Assembly (NCBI RefSeq): GCF_029637605.1
Contig: NZ_CP121261.1
Coordinates: 1,550,001-1,614,000, forward strand
Direction: 5' to 3'
Source: Achromobacter spanius
Lineage (GTDB): Bacteria > Pseudomonadota > Gammaproteobacteria > Burkholderiales > Burkholderiaceae_B
DNA length: 64,000 nt
Positions 20,217 through 29,298 of this stretch are shown in pieces. Every line of letters begins with the position of its first letter. Position 1 is the stretch's first letter. The position numbers and the translations under genes were made by a program. The notes beneath the pieces were generated by a model, which was given only the letters and a program-made list of their open reading frames with translations, had not been told where the DNA came from and did not search any database.

Positions 20217-23200
20217 TCATTCCTCGGCCGTGCGCGTGGCAGGCAAGGCATCGGGGGCCGGCTTGCCGCGATTCTTCGGCAGCAGCGACAGCACCCAGAC
20301 AAAGAAGATGGGCACGAAAATCACGCCCAACAAGGTGGCGGTCAGCATGCCGCCGATCACGCCCACGCCCAAGGCGCGCTGGCTGGCCGCGCCCGCGCCG
20401 CTGGCCAGCGCCAGGGGCACCACGCCCAGGATGAACGCCAGCGACGTCATCACAATGGGGCGAAAGCGCAGCTTGGCGGCCTGGATGGCGGCATCCGCCA
20501 GCGTGTGGCCCTGCTCGCGCAGGCTCTTGGCGAACTCCACGATAAGGATGGCGTTCTTGGCCGCCAAGCCGATGATGGTGATCAGGCCCACCTTGAAATA
20601 CACGTCGTTGGACATGCCCAGCACCGTTACCGCCAAGACCGAACCCAGCGCGCCGATCGGCACGATCAACATCACTGACGCCGGAATGGCCCAGCTTTCG
20701 TACAACGCGACCATCAGCAGGAACACCACCAGAAACGCCAGCGCGAACAGCATGGGCGCCTGCGCACCGGCAAACTTTTCCTGATACGACAGGCCGGTCC
20801 ATTCATAGCCGATGCCGTTGGGCAGTTCGGACACGATCTTTTCAATCACGGCCATGGCCTCGCCCGTGCTGTGCCCCGGCATCGCGTCGCCCGCGATCTT
20901 GAACGCGGGGTAGCCGTTGTAGCGCGAGATCTGCACGGGGCCGTTTTCCCAATCGGTCTTGACGAAGGCCGACAGTGGCACCATGCCGCCCGACTTGTTC
21001 GGCACGTTCAGCATCAGAATGCTTTCGGGCGTCATGCGGTCGCGCACGTCGGCCTGCACCACCACGCGCTGCAAGCGCCCGGCGTTGGCAAAGTCGTTGA
21101 CGGTGGCCGAGCCATAGGCCGCCGAGATCGCCGTGCTGATCGTGTCAAAGCCCACGCCCAGCGCCTCGGCCTTCTGGCGGTCGATGTCCAGGCGCAACTG
21201 CGGTGCGTCGGCCAGGCCTTCCATCATGGCGTAGGCGATGACGGGCGAGCTATTGGCCTTGGCCAGCAGTTGGTTGCGCGCGTCGGTCAGCGCTTGGCGG
21301 CCCAAGCCGCCCCGGTCTTGCAGGCGCAGCGCAAAGCCGCCTGAGTTGCCAAGGCCGTCGATGGGCGGCGGGTTCACGGCCATGATGGAGCCGTCCGGGA
21401 TCACCGCGAAGCGTTCGTTCACGCCAGCCGCCACATCCGAGGCTGCCTGGCCCTTGCCGCGCTCGGACCAGTCTTTCAGCGTGGGGAAGGCAATGCCCGC
21501 GTTCTGGCCGGTGCCCGAAAAGCTGAAGCCCATCACGGTAAAGGCGTCGCCCATGGCGTCCAGCGACATCAGGTGTTCCTCGACATCCGCCACGACCTTG
21601 TCGGTGCGGTTGTAGGTAGCGCCCGGCGGCAACTGCACGTCAACAATGACGTAGCCCTGATCTTCGGCCGGCACGAAGGATTCCGGGACGCGCACGTACA
21701 ACACGCCCAGCACCGCCACGATGGCCACATAGATCACCATGTAGCGGCCGGTGCGCTTGACCAGCCGCGAGTTCAGCGCTTCGAAGCGCCCGGTCAGCCG
21801 GTTGAACAGGCGGTTGAAGCCGCCAAAGAAACCCTTCTTTTCGTCGTGATGTCCCTTCGGGATGGGCTTGAGGAAGGTGGCGCACAAGGCAGGCGTGAAG
21901 GTCAGCGCCAAGAAGCCCGAGAACAGGATCGACACCGCCAGCGACAGCGAGAACTGCTGGTAGATCACGCCCACCGAGCCGCTCATGAAGGCCAGAGGCA
22001 GGAATACGGCGGACAGCACGAGCGTGATGCCGACGATGGCGCCCGATACCTGCTCCATGGCCTTGATCGTGGCCTCGCGCGGGGGCAGGCCCTCTTCGGC
22101 CATGATGCGTTCCACGTTTTCGACCACCACGATGGCGTCGTCCACCAGGATGCCGATGGCCAGCACCATGCCGAACATCGTCATCATGTTGACCGAGAAG
22201 CCCAGCACCGACATCACCGCGAACGTGCCCAACAGGCAGACCGGCACGACGATGGTGGGGATGAGCGTGTAGCGGAAATTCTGCAAGAACAGGAACATCA
22301 CCAGGAACACCAGCACCATGGCTTCCAGCAGCGTATGCACGACCTTGGTGATGGCCACGCTGACAAAGCGCGAGGTATCGAACGGCACCGAGAATTCCAC
22401 GTCCTCGGGGAACGAGGCGGACAATTCCTGCAAGCGTGCCTTCACCGCCTTGACCGTGTCGATGGCGTTGGCGCCCGGCGCCAGCTGCACGGCCGCGCCC
22501 ACCGACTTCTTGCCGTTCAGCCGCGTTTCAAAGTCGTAGCTCTGGCGCCCGACTTCCAGCCGCGCCACGTCCGACAGATGCACGACCGAGCCATCCGCAT
22601 TCGCGCGCAGCACGATGTTGCCGAATTCCTCCGGCGAATCCAGCATGCCCTTGACCGCCAGCGTGGCCGTCAATTCTTGCTCGGGCGAACCGGGGCGGCT
22701 GCCGAAACTGCCGGCCGGCACCTGCACGTTCTGTGCCGCGATGGCCGCGTTGACGTCCGCCACCGACAGGCCCACGCCCAGCAGCTTCTGCGGGTCGATC
22801 CACACGCGCATGGCCGCTTCGGCGCCAAAGAACTGCACCTTGCCCACGCCTTTGACGCGGCGGATTTCGTTGTTGATGTGACGCGCGGCGTAGTCCGACA
22901 AACCCACCACGTCCTTGTGCGCGTCTTCGCCCTTGTAGGTCAGGGCGTAGATCATCAGGAAGTTCGAGCTGGCCTGCTCCACCTGCAAGCCCTGCTGCGT
23001 TACCGCCTGTGGCAAGCGTGCTTCCGCTTTCTTGATGCGGTTCTGCACGTCGACTTGCGCCAGGTCCGGGTCCATGCCCGGTTCAAACGTGACGGTGATT
23101 TCAGCGCTGCCGCTGGAACTGCTGGACGACTCGTAATACAGCATGTTCTTGGCGCCGTTCAGCTCTTCTTCGATGACGCTCGTCACCGAGTCCACCAGCA

Positions 23201-23366
23201 CCGAGGCCGATGCGCCGGGATAGGTGGCGGCAATGGTCACCTGGGGCGGCGCCACCACCGGAAACTGCGACACCGGCAACGACGGAATCGCCAGCAAGCC
23301 CGCCAGCGAAATGAAGATGGCCACCACCCACGCAAAATTGGGGCGGCCAATAAAAAACTTGGACAT
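20217..23366 (-). CDS. RND multidrug efflux permease (AcrB/MexB-type, HAE1 family)
   Basis: 1049 residues, full family length. It begins MSKFFIGRPNFAWVVAIFIS. The proton-relay acidic pair lies in GILVDDAIVVVENVER and the span-10 lysine in GLAAKNAILIVEFAKS, so the pump looks functional. Two large periplasmic loops and 12 spans are consistent. It exports hydrophobic and amphiphilic drugs out of the periplasm with proton influx. The gene order fusion protein-permease-outer membrane factor is that of MexAB-OprM/AxyABM type systems; which named Achromobacter pump it equals cannot be decided by eye. Confidence 0.95.
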   Translation of the reverse strand: MSKFFIGRPNFAWVVAIFISLAGLLAIPSLPVSQFPVVAPPQVTIAATYPGASASVLVDSVTSVIEEELNGAKNMLYYESSSSSSGSAEITVTFEPGMDPDLAQVDVQNRIKKAEARLPQAVTQQGLQVEQASSNFLMIYALTYKGEDAHKDVVGLSDYAARHINNEIRRVKGVGKVQFFGAEAAMRVWIDPQKLLGVGLSVADVNAAIAAQNVQVPAGSFGSRPGSPEQELTATLAVKGMLDSPEEFGNIVLRANADGSVVHLSDVARLEVGRQSYDFETRLNGKKSVGAAVQLAPGANAIDTVKAVKARLQELSASFPEDVEFSVPFDTSRFVSVAITKVVHTLLEAMVLVFLVMFLFLQNFRYTLIPTIVVPVCLLGTFAVMSVLGFSVNMMTMFGMVLAIGILVDDAIVVVENVERIMAEEGLPPREATIKAMEQVSGAIVGITLVLSAVFLPLAFMSGSVGVIYQQFSLSLAVSILFSGFLALTFTPALCATFLKPIPKGHHDEKKGFFGGFNRLFNRLTGRFEALNSRLVKRTGRYMVIYVAIVAVLGVLYVRVPESFVPAEDQGYVIVDVQLPPGATYNRTDKVVADVEEHLMSLDAMGDAFTVMGFSFSGTGQNAGIAFPTLKDWSERGKGQAASDVAAGVNERFAVIPDGSIMAVNPPPIDGLGNSGGFALRLQDRGGLGRQALTDARNQLLAKANSSPVIAYAMMEGLADAPQLRLDIDRQKAEALGVGFDTISTAISAAYGSATVNDFANAGRLQRVVVQADVRDRMTPESILMLNVPNKSGGMVPLSAFVKTDWENGPVQISRYNGYPAFKIAGDAMPGHSTGEAMAVIEKIVSELPNGIGYEWTGLSYQEKFAGAQAPMLFALAFLVVFLLMVALYESWAIPASVMLIVPIGALGSVLAVTVLGMSNDVYFKVGLITIIGLAAKNAILIVEFAKSLREQGHTLADAAIQAAKLRFRPIVMTSLAFILGVVPLALASGAGAASQRALGVGVIGGMLTATLLGVIFVPIFFVWVLSLLPKNRGKPAPDALPATRTAEE

Positions 23367-23406
23367 GATCTACCTTTGGGAATGCACGCAGTGCGTGGGC
23401 GGCTGC

Positions 23407-24636
23407 TTAGTTCGCGGCATGGTCGGAAGCCTGGCTGTTGGCTTGGGCAGAGGCCTGGCTGCCTGCTTGCTTGGCAGCCGCGACGCGCGCTTGTTCAGCC
23501 GCCGGCGCCACGCTGACTTTCTGGCCGGGCACGGCGGCAGACACGCCGCCCACGATGACCCGGTCGCCCACCGCCAGGCCGTCGACGATGTGCCAGTCCG
23601 AGCCGCGCATCGTGCCGGTTTGCACCGCGCGCGATTCCACCACGTCGTCCTTGCCCACCAGCATCACCTGCGGTTTGCCATCGGTGCTGCGCGTAACCGC
23701 GCGCTGTGGCACCAGGATGGCGTCGGGGTCCACTCCCTGCTGCGTTTCCACGCGCACGTACATGCCTGGCAACAGCAGCACATCGGGGTTGGAGAACTCG
23801 CCACGCACCGACACCTGGCCGGTGCTGCGGTCCACCGCGATGTCCGAGAACAGCAGCTTGCCGCTGCGCCGTTGTTCCGTGCCGTCAATCGTGATCGAGA
23901 TGTTGGCGCCCTCACCCTGCCCCAGGCTGCCGTTCTGCAGCGCCGCGCGCATGCGCAGCATGTCGGCCACGGGCTGGTTGAAGTCGACGTAGATGGGGTC
24001 CAGTTGCTGGATCGTTGCCATGGCGGTGGCTTCGTTCTGGCCGACCAGCGCGCCTTCGGTAACCTGCGCGCGGCCGATGCGGCCAGAGATCGGCGCCTTG
24101 ACGGTGGCGTAGTCCAGATTCAGTTGCGCGGTCTCGACGTCGGCCTGGGCGGACCGGCGCGCGGCCTGGGCGCTTTTCAGGGTGGTGGTGGCGGTATCGA
24201 AATCCTGCTGGCTGACGGCTTCGATCTTCACCAAGGGGGTGTAGCGCTTCAAGATGGCTCGCGCGTCGGCCACGGCGGCGTCCGCCTTGGCCAGCTCGCC
24301 CTGCGCGCGCGACAGCGCAGCCTTGAACGGCGCGGGGTCGATGCGGAACAGCACATCGCCCGCCTTCACGTCGGCGCCTTCCTCAAAGTTGCGGGTCAGG
24401 ACGATGCCCGCCACGCGGGCGCGCACTTCGGCCACCCGCACGGGTTCGACGCGACCTGGCAAGGTGCTGGACAGCGCGTAGCGCTGCGTTTGCACCTCAA
24501 CTACCTGCACCCGACGCGGCGTGTCGGCCTGCGCCTGGTTGGGGGACTCGCCGCCGCAGCCGGCCAACACCAAGGTCAGGCCCAGGGCCGCCGCCACTGC
24601 CGTCACGCGCAAGCGCCGCTTCATTTCATTCTTCAT
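23407..24636 (-). CDS. RND efflux periplasmic membrane-fusion lipoprotein (AcrA/MexA-type)
   Basis: 409 residues. Signal peptide with lipobox LAGC, then the lipoyl half-motifs (ARVAGIVLTRNFEEGADVKA and ATVKAPISGRIGRAQV), an alpha hairpin and a beta-barrel domain. The C-terminus after about residue 380 is Ala/Gln/Ser-rich and low in complexity. It bridges the permease and the outer-membrane channel. It is the first gene of the operon, reading away from the TetR regulator. Confidence 0.93.
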   Translation of the reverse strand: MKNEMKRRLRVTAVAAALGLTLVLAGCGGESPNQAQADTPRRVQVVEVQTQRYALSSTLPGRVEPVRVAEVRARVAGIVLTRNFEEGADVKAGDVLFRIDPAPFKAALSRAQGELAKADAAVADARAILKRYTPLVKIEAVSQQDFDTATTTLKSAQAARRSAQADVETAQLNLDYATVKAPISGRIGRAQVTEGALVGQNEATAMATIQQLDPIYVDFNQPVADMLRMRAALQNGSLGQGEGANISITIDGTEQRRSGKLLFSDIAVDRSTGQVSVRGEFSNPDVLLLPGMYVRVETQQGVDPDAILVPQRAVTRSTDGKPQVMLVGKDDVVESRAVQTGTMRGSDWHIVDGLAVGDRVIVGGVSAAVPGQKVSVAPAAEQARVAAAKQAGSQASAQANSQASDHAAN

Positions 24637-24702
24637 TGTTTACCTTGCGCCCCGCGGCACTGTTTTTTTACCAAGTGGCGAATGCTACTGGAAAGATTGA
24701 TT

Positions 24703-24720
24703 TGAATCAATAAAGATTCA
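24703..24720. promoter_or_regulatory. candidate TetR operator in the efflux divergon
   Basis: TGAATC (24703-24708) and GATTCA (24715-24720) form a perfect 6-bp inverted repeat with a 6-base spacer in the AT-rich 219-base gap between the fusion-protein gene (minus) and the TetR gene (plus). Related ATTTGAT/TTGATT words surround it. The position suits a repressor that controls both directions. Confidence 0.5.
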
Positions 24721-24855
24721 TTTGATTATCAAAAGTTCATCAAAGAAGATTTAAAAGGGTTTTCTTGTCAAAAACGCAAAAGTTTGCACAAGCTGAATCT
24801 CGCATGCTCCAATACCCCGCAAATGGGGATCTCACACACAAAACAGGGGAAAGCG

Positions 24856-25443
24856 ATGTCTGACGACACAGGACACGAGCGCTTTTTGGTCGCATTGGCG
24901 TTGGCGATGGTGGACCAGCCGCGTGCCACCTTGCAGGAACTGGCCAAGGCGGTGGGCGTCAGCAAGGCGACGCTATACCGCTTCTGTCAGACGCGGGACC
25001 AACTGGTCCTGCGGCTTACGACGCATTGCGCGCACATCATGAAGAAGGCGTTGGCGGATTCGCATCTGGATACCGCGCCGCCACGCGAGGCCCTGCGCAA
25101 CCTGATCCAGCAGAACATGGCGCACAAGGAACTGACCGCCTTCCTGATGTACAACTGGAAGCCCGACAACGAGCAGCAGCCCGACATCATGAACAGTTGG
25201 TCGGGCTATCAGGAATCGTTGGATGCGTTCTTTCTACGCGGTCAGCGCGAAGGCGCGTTCCGCGTCGACATCACGGCGGCAGCGCTGACGGAGATGTTCA
25301 TCGGCGTGCTGACCAGCATGGTGGACGCCGAGCGACGCGGGCGCGTCGCGCGGCTGGGTATCGCGTCCGTGGTCGAGCAGATGATGTTGCACGGCATCGC
25401 CAGCGAACCGGTGCGCGCCCCGGCCCAGGGCGCGCCCGCCTGA
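24856..25443 (+). CDS. TetR-family transcriptional regulator of the efflux operon
   Basis: 195 residues from the ATG at 24856, preceded by GGGGAAAG; an upstream in-frame ATG at 24784 lacks such a site. The N-terminal helix-turn-helix is LQELAKAVGVSKATLYRFCQ and the rest is helical and variable. Divergent placement beside the RND operon makes it the probable local repressor. Its stop codon directly abuts the stop of the convergent aldo/keto reductase gene. Confidence 0.88.
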   Translation: MSDDTGHERFLVALALAMVDQPRATLQELAKAVGVSKATLYRFCQTRDQLVLRLTTHCAHIMKKALADSHLDTAPPREALRNLIQQNMAHKELTAFLMYNWKPDNEQQPDIMNSWSGYQESLDAFFLRGQREGAFRVDITAAALTEMFIGVLTSMVDAERRGRVARLGIASVVEQMMLHGIASEPVRAPAQGAPA

Positions 25444-26454
25444 TCAGGCGCTGGCGACGGGCCGACCGAAGAACGGGTAGTTCGGGTCGTTGTAGCCGTG
25501 GCTGGAGGCGTGGCCGGGGACGACCCAACCGTCCACGATGGCTTCGTCTTCGGGCGTGATGGTGACGTCCAGCGCCGCGTAGTAGTCGTCCATTTGCGCC
25601 AGCGTGCGCGGGCCGGCGATCACGCCGGTGATGATGGGGTTAGCCAAGACCCAGGCGGTCGCGAAATGGCCCGGCAGTACACCGCGCGCGGCGCTGTGCT
25701 GCACCAGTTGCTGGGCAATCTGTAGCGATTCTTCGCGGAACTCGGTCGCCAGGATGCGGCGGTCGCCGCGCCCGGCACGGGTATCGGACCCGGGGGTCTG
25801 GCCGGGCAGGTACTTGCCCGTGAGCACGCCGCGCGCGATCGGGCTGTATGGCACCACGCCCAAGCCGTAGTGCTTGCACGCCGGCAAGATCTCCACTTCA
25901 GGGCCACGGTTCAGCATGTTGTAGTACGGCTGGCATACCACCGGCTGCGGTACGCCCATTTTTTCGCAAAGACGCATCACTTCGGCAATGCGCCATCCCC
26001 GGAAGTTCGACAACCCAAAGCTGCGCAGCTTGCCGGCGCGGATCAGGTCGCCCAGCGCCCACAGCGCTTCTTCCAGGTTCTCTTCGTGAAAGTCGCGGTG
26101 CAGGTACAGGATATCCATGAAGTCCGTACCCATGCGCGCCAGGCTTTGCTCCACGCCGCGCATCAGCCATTGGCGCGAGTAATGCGACTGGTTCGGCCCC
26201 TTGCCGACCGGGTTGCCGATCTTGCTGGCCAACACCCAGTCATGGCGCTGCCCTTGCAGCAGCTTGCCCACCACGTCTTCCGAGCGGCCTTCGTTATAGA
26301 CATCGGCCGTATCGATGAAGTTGACGCCATGGTCGCGCGCCGACGCAACGATGCGCGCAGCCTCGTCATCCGGCGTCTGCTCGCCAAACATCATGGTGCC
26401 CAGGCACAAGGGCGAAACGCGAAGATTACTGTTTCCCAGTCGACGGTATTTCAT
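25444..26454 (-). CDS. aldo/keto reductase
   Basis: 336 residues from the ATG at 26454 with AGGGAAA upstream. The (beta/alpha)8 catalytic tetrad is visible as Asp48 and Tyr53 in FIDTADVYNEGRSED, Lys78 in VLASKIG and His119 in ILYLHRD. Other family marks are GLSNFRG and VVPYSPIARGVLTGKY. It would reduce aldehydes or ketones with NADPH; the substrate is unknown. Its upstream region contains the first copy of the GTAGGATGGGTG repeat only 21 bases before the start codon. Confidence 0.9.
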   Translation of the reverse strand: MKYRRLGNSNLRVSPLCLGTMMFGEQTPDDEAARIVASARDHGVNFIDTADVYNEGRSEDVVGKLLQGQRHDWVLASKIGNPVGKGPNQSHYSRQWLMRGVEQSLARMGTDFMDILYLHRDFHEENLEEALWALGDLIRAGKLRSFGLSNFRGWRIAEVMRLCEKMGVPQPVVCQPYYNMLNRGPEVEILPACKHYGLGVVPYSPIARGVLTGKYLPGQTPGSDTRAGRGDRRILATEFREESLQIAQQLVQHSAARGVLPGHFATAWVLANPIITGVIAGPRTLAQMDDYYAALDVTITPEDEAIVDGWVVPGHASSHGYNDPNYPFFGRPVASA

Positions 26455-26474
26455 GGGACATTTCCCTTTCAAAT

Positions 26475-26548
26475 GTAGGATGGGTGAAGCGCGAAGACCC
26501 ACGTCAGAAGAAAAATAAAGCGGAACGCGCGCAACCCATCAAGCAGCG
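26475..26548 (+). repeat. GTAGGATGGGTG repeat element, copy A1
   Basis: Starts GTAGGATGGGTGAAGCGCG and ends AACCCATCAAGCAGCG, so its ends are short inverted repeats of each other (GATGGGT/ACCCATC) flanking about 45 bases. It lies just upstream of the aldo/keto reductase gene, reading outward from it. Confidence 0.85.
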
Positions 26549-26625
26549 CGGGCCTTGCGGAGATTGTTCCTATATAGAGGCCGTCACAAGAAAACCGGAT
26601 AGGAATCGTCGCAAGAAAACCGTTG

Positions 26626-26698
26626 CGCTGCTTGATGGGTTGCGCGCGTTCGACACCTGCTTGCTATGTTGCGGTTTCGCGCGCTTCACCCATCCTAC
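26626..26698 (-). repeat. GTAGGATGGGTG repeat element, copy A2 (inverted)
   Basis: Reads CGCTGCTTGATGGGTTGCG to CTTCACCCATCCTAC on the plus strand, that is, the same element in opposite orientation to A1 and A3. The centre differs from A1, while the terminal 20 bases are conserved. Confidence 0.85.
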
Positions 26699-26721
26699 AC
26701 CTCGTCACCCGCATCCCCCAC

Positions 26722-26795
26722 GTAGGATGGGTGAAGCGCGAAAACCCACGTCAAAAGAAAAATAAAGCGGAACGCGCGTAACCCATCAAGCAGCG
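26722..26795 (+). repeat. GTAGGATGGGTG repeat element, copy A3
   Basis: Nearly identical to A1 (few substitutions over 74 bases), same orientation. Its right end overlaps the last codons of the minus-strand serine hydrolase gene and contains that gene's TGA stop (26786-26788). Confidence 0.85.
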
Positions 26796-27847
26796 TCACC
26801 CGCATCCACCGCCGCCAGAATTTTCCCAAACAGCGCATCAGCGTGCGCCGAATTCAGCCAACGCACAATAACGACCATTTTCCGCTCCGGTTCCACCCAC
26901 GTGAACGAGCTGCCCGCGCCCACGCCGAAGAAGCTCGAAGCCGGCACGCTGGGAAACACGCGGCCTTCGTGGTTCAGCCAGATCAGATAACCGTAGTACG
27001 GCGCAATCTCGCAGGGCGTGCGCATCGCCTGGATCCATTCACGCGACAGAATCTGTTTCCCATTCGCGGCCTGGCCGTCATTCAACAACATCTGACCGAT
27101 CAAAGCCTGGTCGCGCGCGCTGATGGACATGCCGCCGCCCCAGTGCGAACCGCCCGGCACGGACGGCATGCGCTGGCCGTCGATCTCGACCCAGGCGGTG
27201 TCGTAGCCTACCCATTGCCAATCTTCACTAGCGCCGATGGGGCGCGTGACGGCTTCGCGGAAAACGTCCGGCAGAGGTTTGCGGAACAGGTGCAACAGCG
27301 CATACGACAACTGGTTGATGCGGACGTCGTTGTATTCCCAATACGTGCCCGGACGCTGCAACGGCCGCGCATCGCCCTTTTTGCCGTCAGGCGGCACCCC
27401 AAACGTGACCGCGCGATAGCGGTCCGCCTGATCCGACACGCCAAAGCGTTCGCCTTCCCATTCGCTCGTCTGCTGCAACAGATGGCGCCAGGTGATGTCG
27501 GCGTTCTGGCCTTCGTCAAAGCCAATGCCCGGCACGCGCTTGCCCACGGGTTCGTCCACGTCTGGCAACAGGCCACGGTCATGCGCCACGCCGGCCAGAA
27601 TCGCCAGGTACAACTTGGCCACGCTGAAGGTCAGGTCGGCGCGCTCGGGTTCGCCCCAGGACGCCACCGTCTTGCCGTCCACCACCACCACGCCCGACAC
27701 CGGGCCACGATCGTGAATGGGACCCAGCAGGCGGTTCCACGGTGGCGGGTCGTTCAGGTGCACGCCAAAGTTGCCCTTGACGCTGCGGTCCCAGGTGGAT
27801 TCGTGTTCATTTGCGAATTCAATCGCCTGCTGCATAAGCGTGTTCAT
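26786..27847 (-). CDS. beta-lactamase-fold serine hydrolase (class C/EstB-like)
   Basis: 353 residues, no signal peptide, so probably cytoplasmic. The nucleophile motif SVAK (Ser75-Lys78) and the second motif region EYNDVRIN (Tyr172) are present; the third is probably HWGGGMSIS or a nearby stretch. Relatives include esterases, amide hydrolases and D-aminopeptidases rather than true beta-lactamases. It lies 36 bases after the class-V aminotransferase in the same direction. Its final codons and stop come from repeat copy A3, so the C-terminus may differ in relatives that lack the repeat. Confidence 0.85.
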   Translation of the reverse strand: MNTLMQQAIEFANEHESTWDRSVKGNFGVHLNDPPPWNRLLGPIHDRGPVSGVVVVDGKTVASWGEPERADLTFSVAKLYLAILAGVAHDRGLLPDVDEPVGKRVPGIGFDEGQNADITWRHLLQQTSEWEGERFGVSDQADRYRAVTFGVPPDGKKGDARPLQRPGTYWEYNDVRINQLSYALLHLFRKPLPDVFREAVTRPIGASEDWQWVGYDTAWVEIDGQRMPSVPGGSHWGGGMSISARDQALIGQMLLNDGQAANGKQILSREWIQAMRTPCEIAPYYGYLIWLNHEGRVFPSVPASSFFGVGAGSSFTWVEPERKMVVIVRWLNSAHADALFGKILAAVDAGDAA

Positions 27848-27883
27848 GGTTTCCCTTCGTGTTGTCTTTGTCTTGCTTGATCT

Positions 27884-29083
27884 TCAGGCCGCCGCCGCGC
27901 CCTCGGGTGTGCGCGCCAGAAATTCCATCGCCGCCTGCACACCGCCGGAACGATGCGGCACGCCCGCGGCGGCCAGTCCCATTTCGACGCCGGCCAGCGT
28001 GCCGCACAGCGTCAGGTCGTTGAAATGGCCCAGGTGGCCGATGCGGAAAATGCGGTCGGAAAGCTTGCCCAGGCCCTGCCCCAGCGACATATCGAAGCGT
28101 TCCAGAATCAGCTTGCGCAGCGCGTCGGCGCTATGGCCCTCGGGCATCATCACCGCGGTCAGCGCGGGGCTGTGGGCGGCCGGGTCCAGGCTCAGCAATT
28201 CCAGCCCCCAACCCGCCACAGCCAGGCGGGTTGCGCGCGCGTGGCGTTCGTGGCGCGCGAACACGCGCGGCAGCCCTTCGGCTTGCAGCATCGCCAGCGC
28301 TTCATGCAGGCCGTAAAGCAGATTGGTCGACGGCGTGTACGGAAAATAGCCCTTGCCGTTGGCCGTCAGCATTTCGCCCCAGTCCCAATACGAACGCGGC
28401 AGGCGCGCAGTGTCGGCGGCGGCCAGCGCACGCGCGCTGACGGCGTTGAACGCCAGGCCCGGCGGCAGCATCAAGCCCTTTTGCGAGCCGGCCACGGTGA
28501 CGTCCACGCCCCATTCGTCGTGGCGGTAATCAATGGAACCCAAGGAAGAAATCGTGTCCACCATCAGCAGCGCGGGGTGCGCGGCGCGGTCGATCGCGGC
28601 ACGCACGGCGGCGATGTTGCTGGTGACCCCGGTGGACGTTTCGTTATGCACCACGCACACGGCCTTGATGCGGTGCTGCGTGTCTTCGGCCAGGCGCGCG
28701 CCGATCACACCGGCGTCAACCGGGTGGCGCCAGTCGCCTTCCACGTAATCAACTTCCAGCCCCAAGCGGCCGGCCAGCTTCTTCCACAGGCTGGCGAAGT
28801 GGCCGGTTTCCACCATCAGCACGCGGTCGCCGGGGGACAGCGTATTGACCAGCGCCGCTTCCCAGGCACCCGTGCCCGACGACGGAAAAATCACCACGGG
28901 CGATTGCGTCTGGAAGACCCGCTTTGCGCCTTCCAGCACGGCGAGGCCCAGCGCGCCGAACTCGGGTCCGCGATGGTCGATGGTGGGTTGATCAATGGCG
29001 CGCAAGACGCGGTCGGGCACATTGGTTGGCCCCGGAATCTGCAAGAAGTGCCGGCCGGACAGATGGGTGTTCAGGGTAAGCAT
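27884..29083 (-). CDS. class V aminotransferase (alanine/serine-glyoxylate type)
   Basis: 399 residues. It begins with the QIPGPTNVPDRVLRA motif typical of alanine-glyoxylate/serine-glyoxylate aminotransferases. FPSSGTGAWEAAL binds PLP phosphate, and AGSQKGLMLPPG carries the PLP lysine (Lys202). It would deaminate a small amino acid with glyoxylate or pyruvate as acceptor. It is the first gene of a minus-strand pair with the serine hydrolase, divergent from the GntR regulator. Confidence 0.9.
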   Translation of the reverse strand: MLTLNTHLSGRHFLQIPGPTNVPDRVLRAIDQPTIDHRGPEFGALGLAVLEGAKRVFQTQSPVVIFPSSGTGAWEAALVNTLSPGDRVLMVETGHFASLWKKLAGRLGLEVDYVEGDWRHPVDAGVIGARLAEDTQHRIKAVCVVHNETSTGVTSNIAAVRAAIDRAAHPALLMVDTISSLGSIDYRHDEWGVDVTVAGSQKGLMLPPGLAFNAVSARALAAADTARLPRSYWDWGEMLTANGKGYFPYTPSTNLLYGLHEALAMLQAEGLPRVFARHERHARATRLAVAGWGLELLSLDPAAHSPALTAVMMPEGHSADALRKLILERFDMSLGQGLGKLSDRIFRIGHLGHFNDLTLCGTLAGVEMGLAAAGVPHRSGGVQAAMEFLARTPEGAAAA

Positions 29084-29105
29084 GCGTAGCCCCAGGGTGG
29101 AATTT

Positions 29106-29298
29106 TTTGTATACCAGTGAAAGAAGCGCGGCGTTTAACACGGCGTTTGAAACGGCCGGGGCCGAGCACGCGGACTTGCGGCATGCGCCACTCTATCCCA
29201 TTGTTTTTGCATAGATAACCTAGGGTATACACCCATCAATGAAGTCATGACGACAGGTTTATAGTGCAAAAAAACACGGGGAAATGTTGGTATACCAA
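29106..29298. promoter_or_regulatory. GntR divergon control region with three GTATAC sites
   Basis: TTGTATACCA at 29107-29116, GGGTATACAC at 29223-29232 and the perfect palindrome TTGGTATACCAA at 29287-29298 share a GTATAC core, the type of site bound by FCD-group GntR regulators. They flank the 214-base region between the aminotransferase gene and the regulator. The third overlaps the regulator's own start codon, suggesting autoregulation. Confidence 0.7.

Noticed and set aside
20212..20802. N-terminal extension of the outer-membrane factor upstream into the permease gene
   Set aside because: The frame is open but lies wholly inside the permease coding region; the lipoprotein signal peptide begins at 20211 or 20208 after a ribosome-binding site.
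21573..23516. A 647-residue open frame antisense to the RND permease
   Set aside because: Shadow of the permease gene, His/Arg/Gln-biased, no start site or domain.
26786..27847. Class C beta-lactamase resistance gene
   Set aside because: It keeps SxxK but has no signal peptide and sits in a catabolic cluster; it is closer to esterase/amide-hydrolase relatives.
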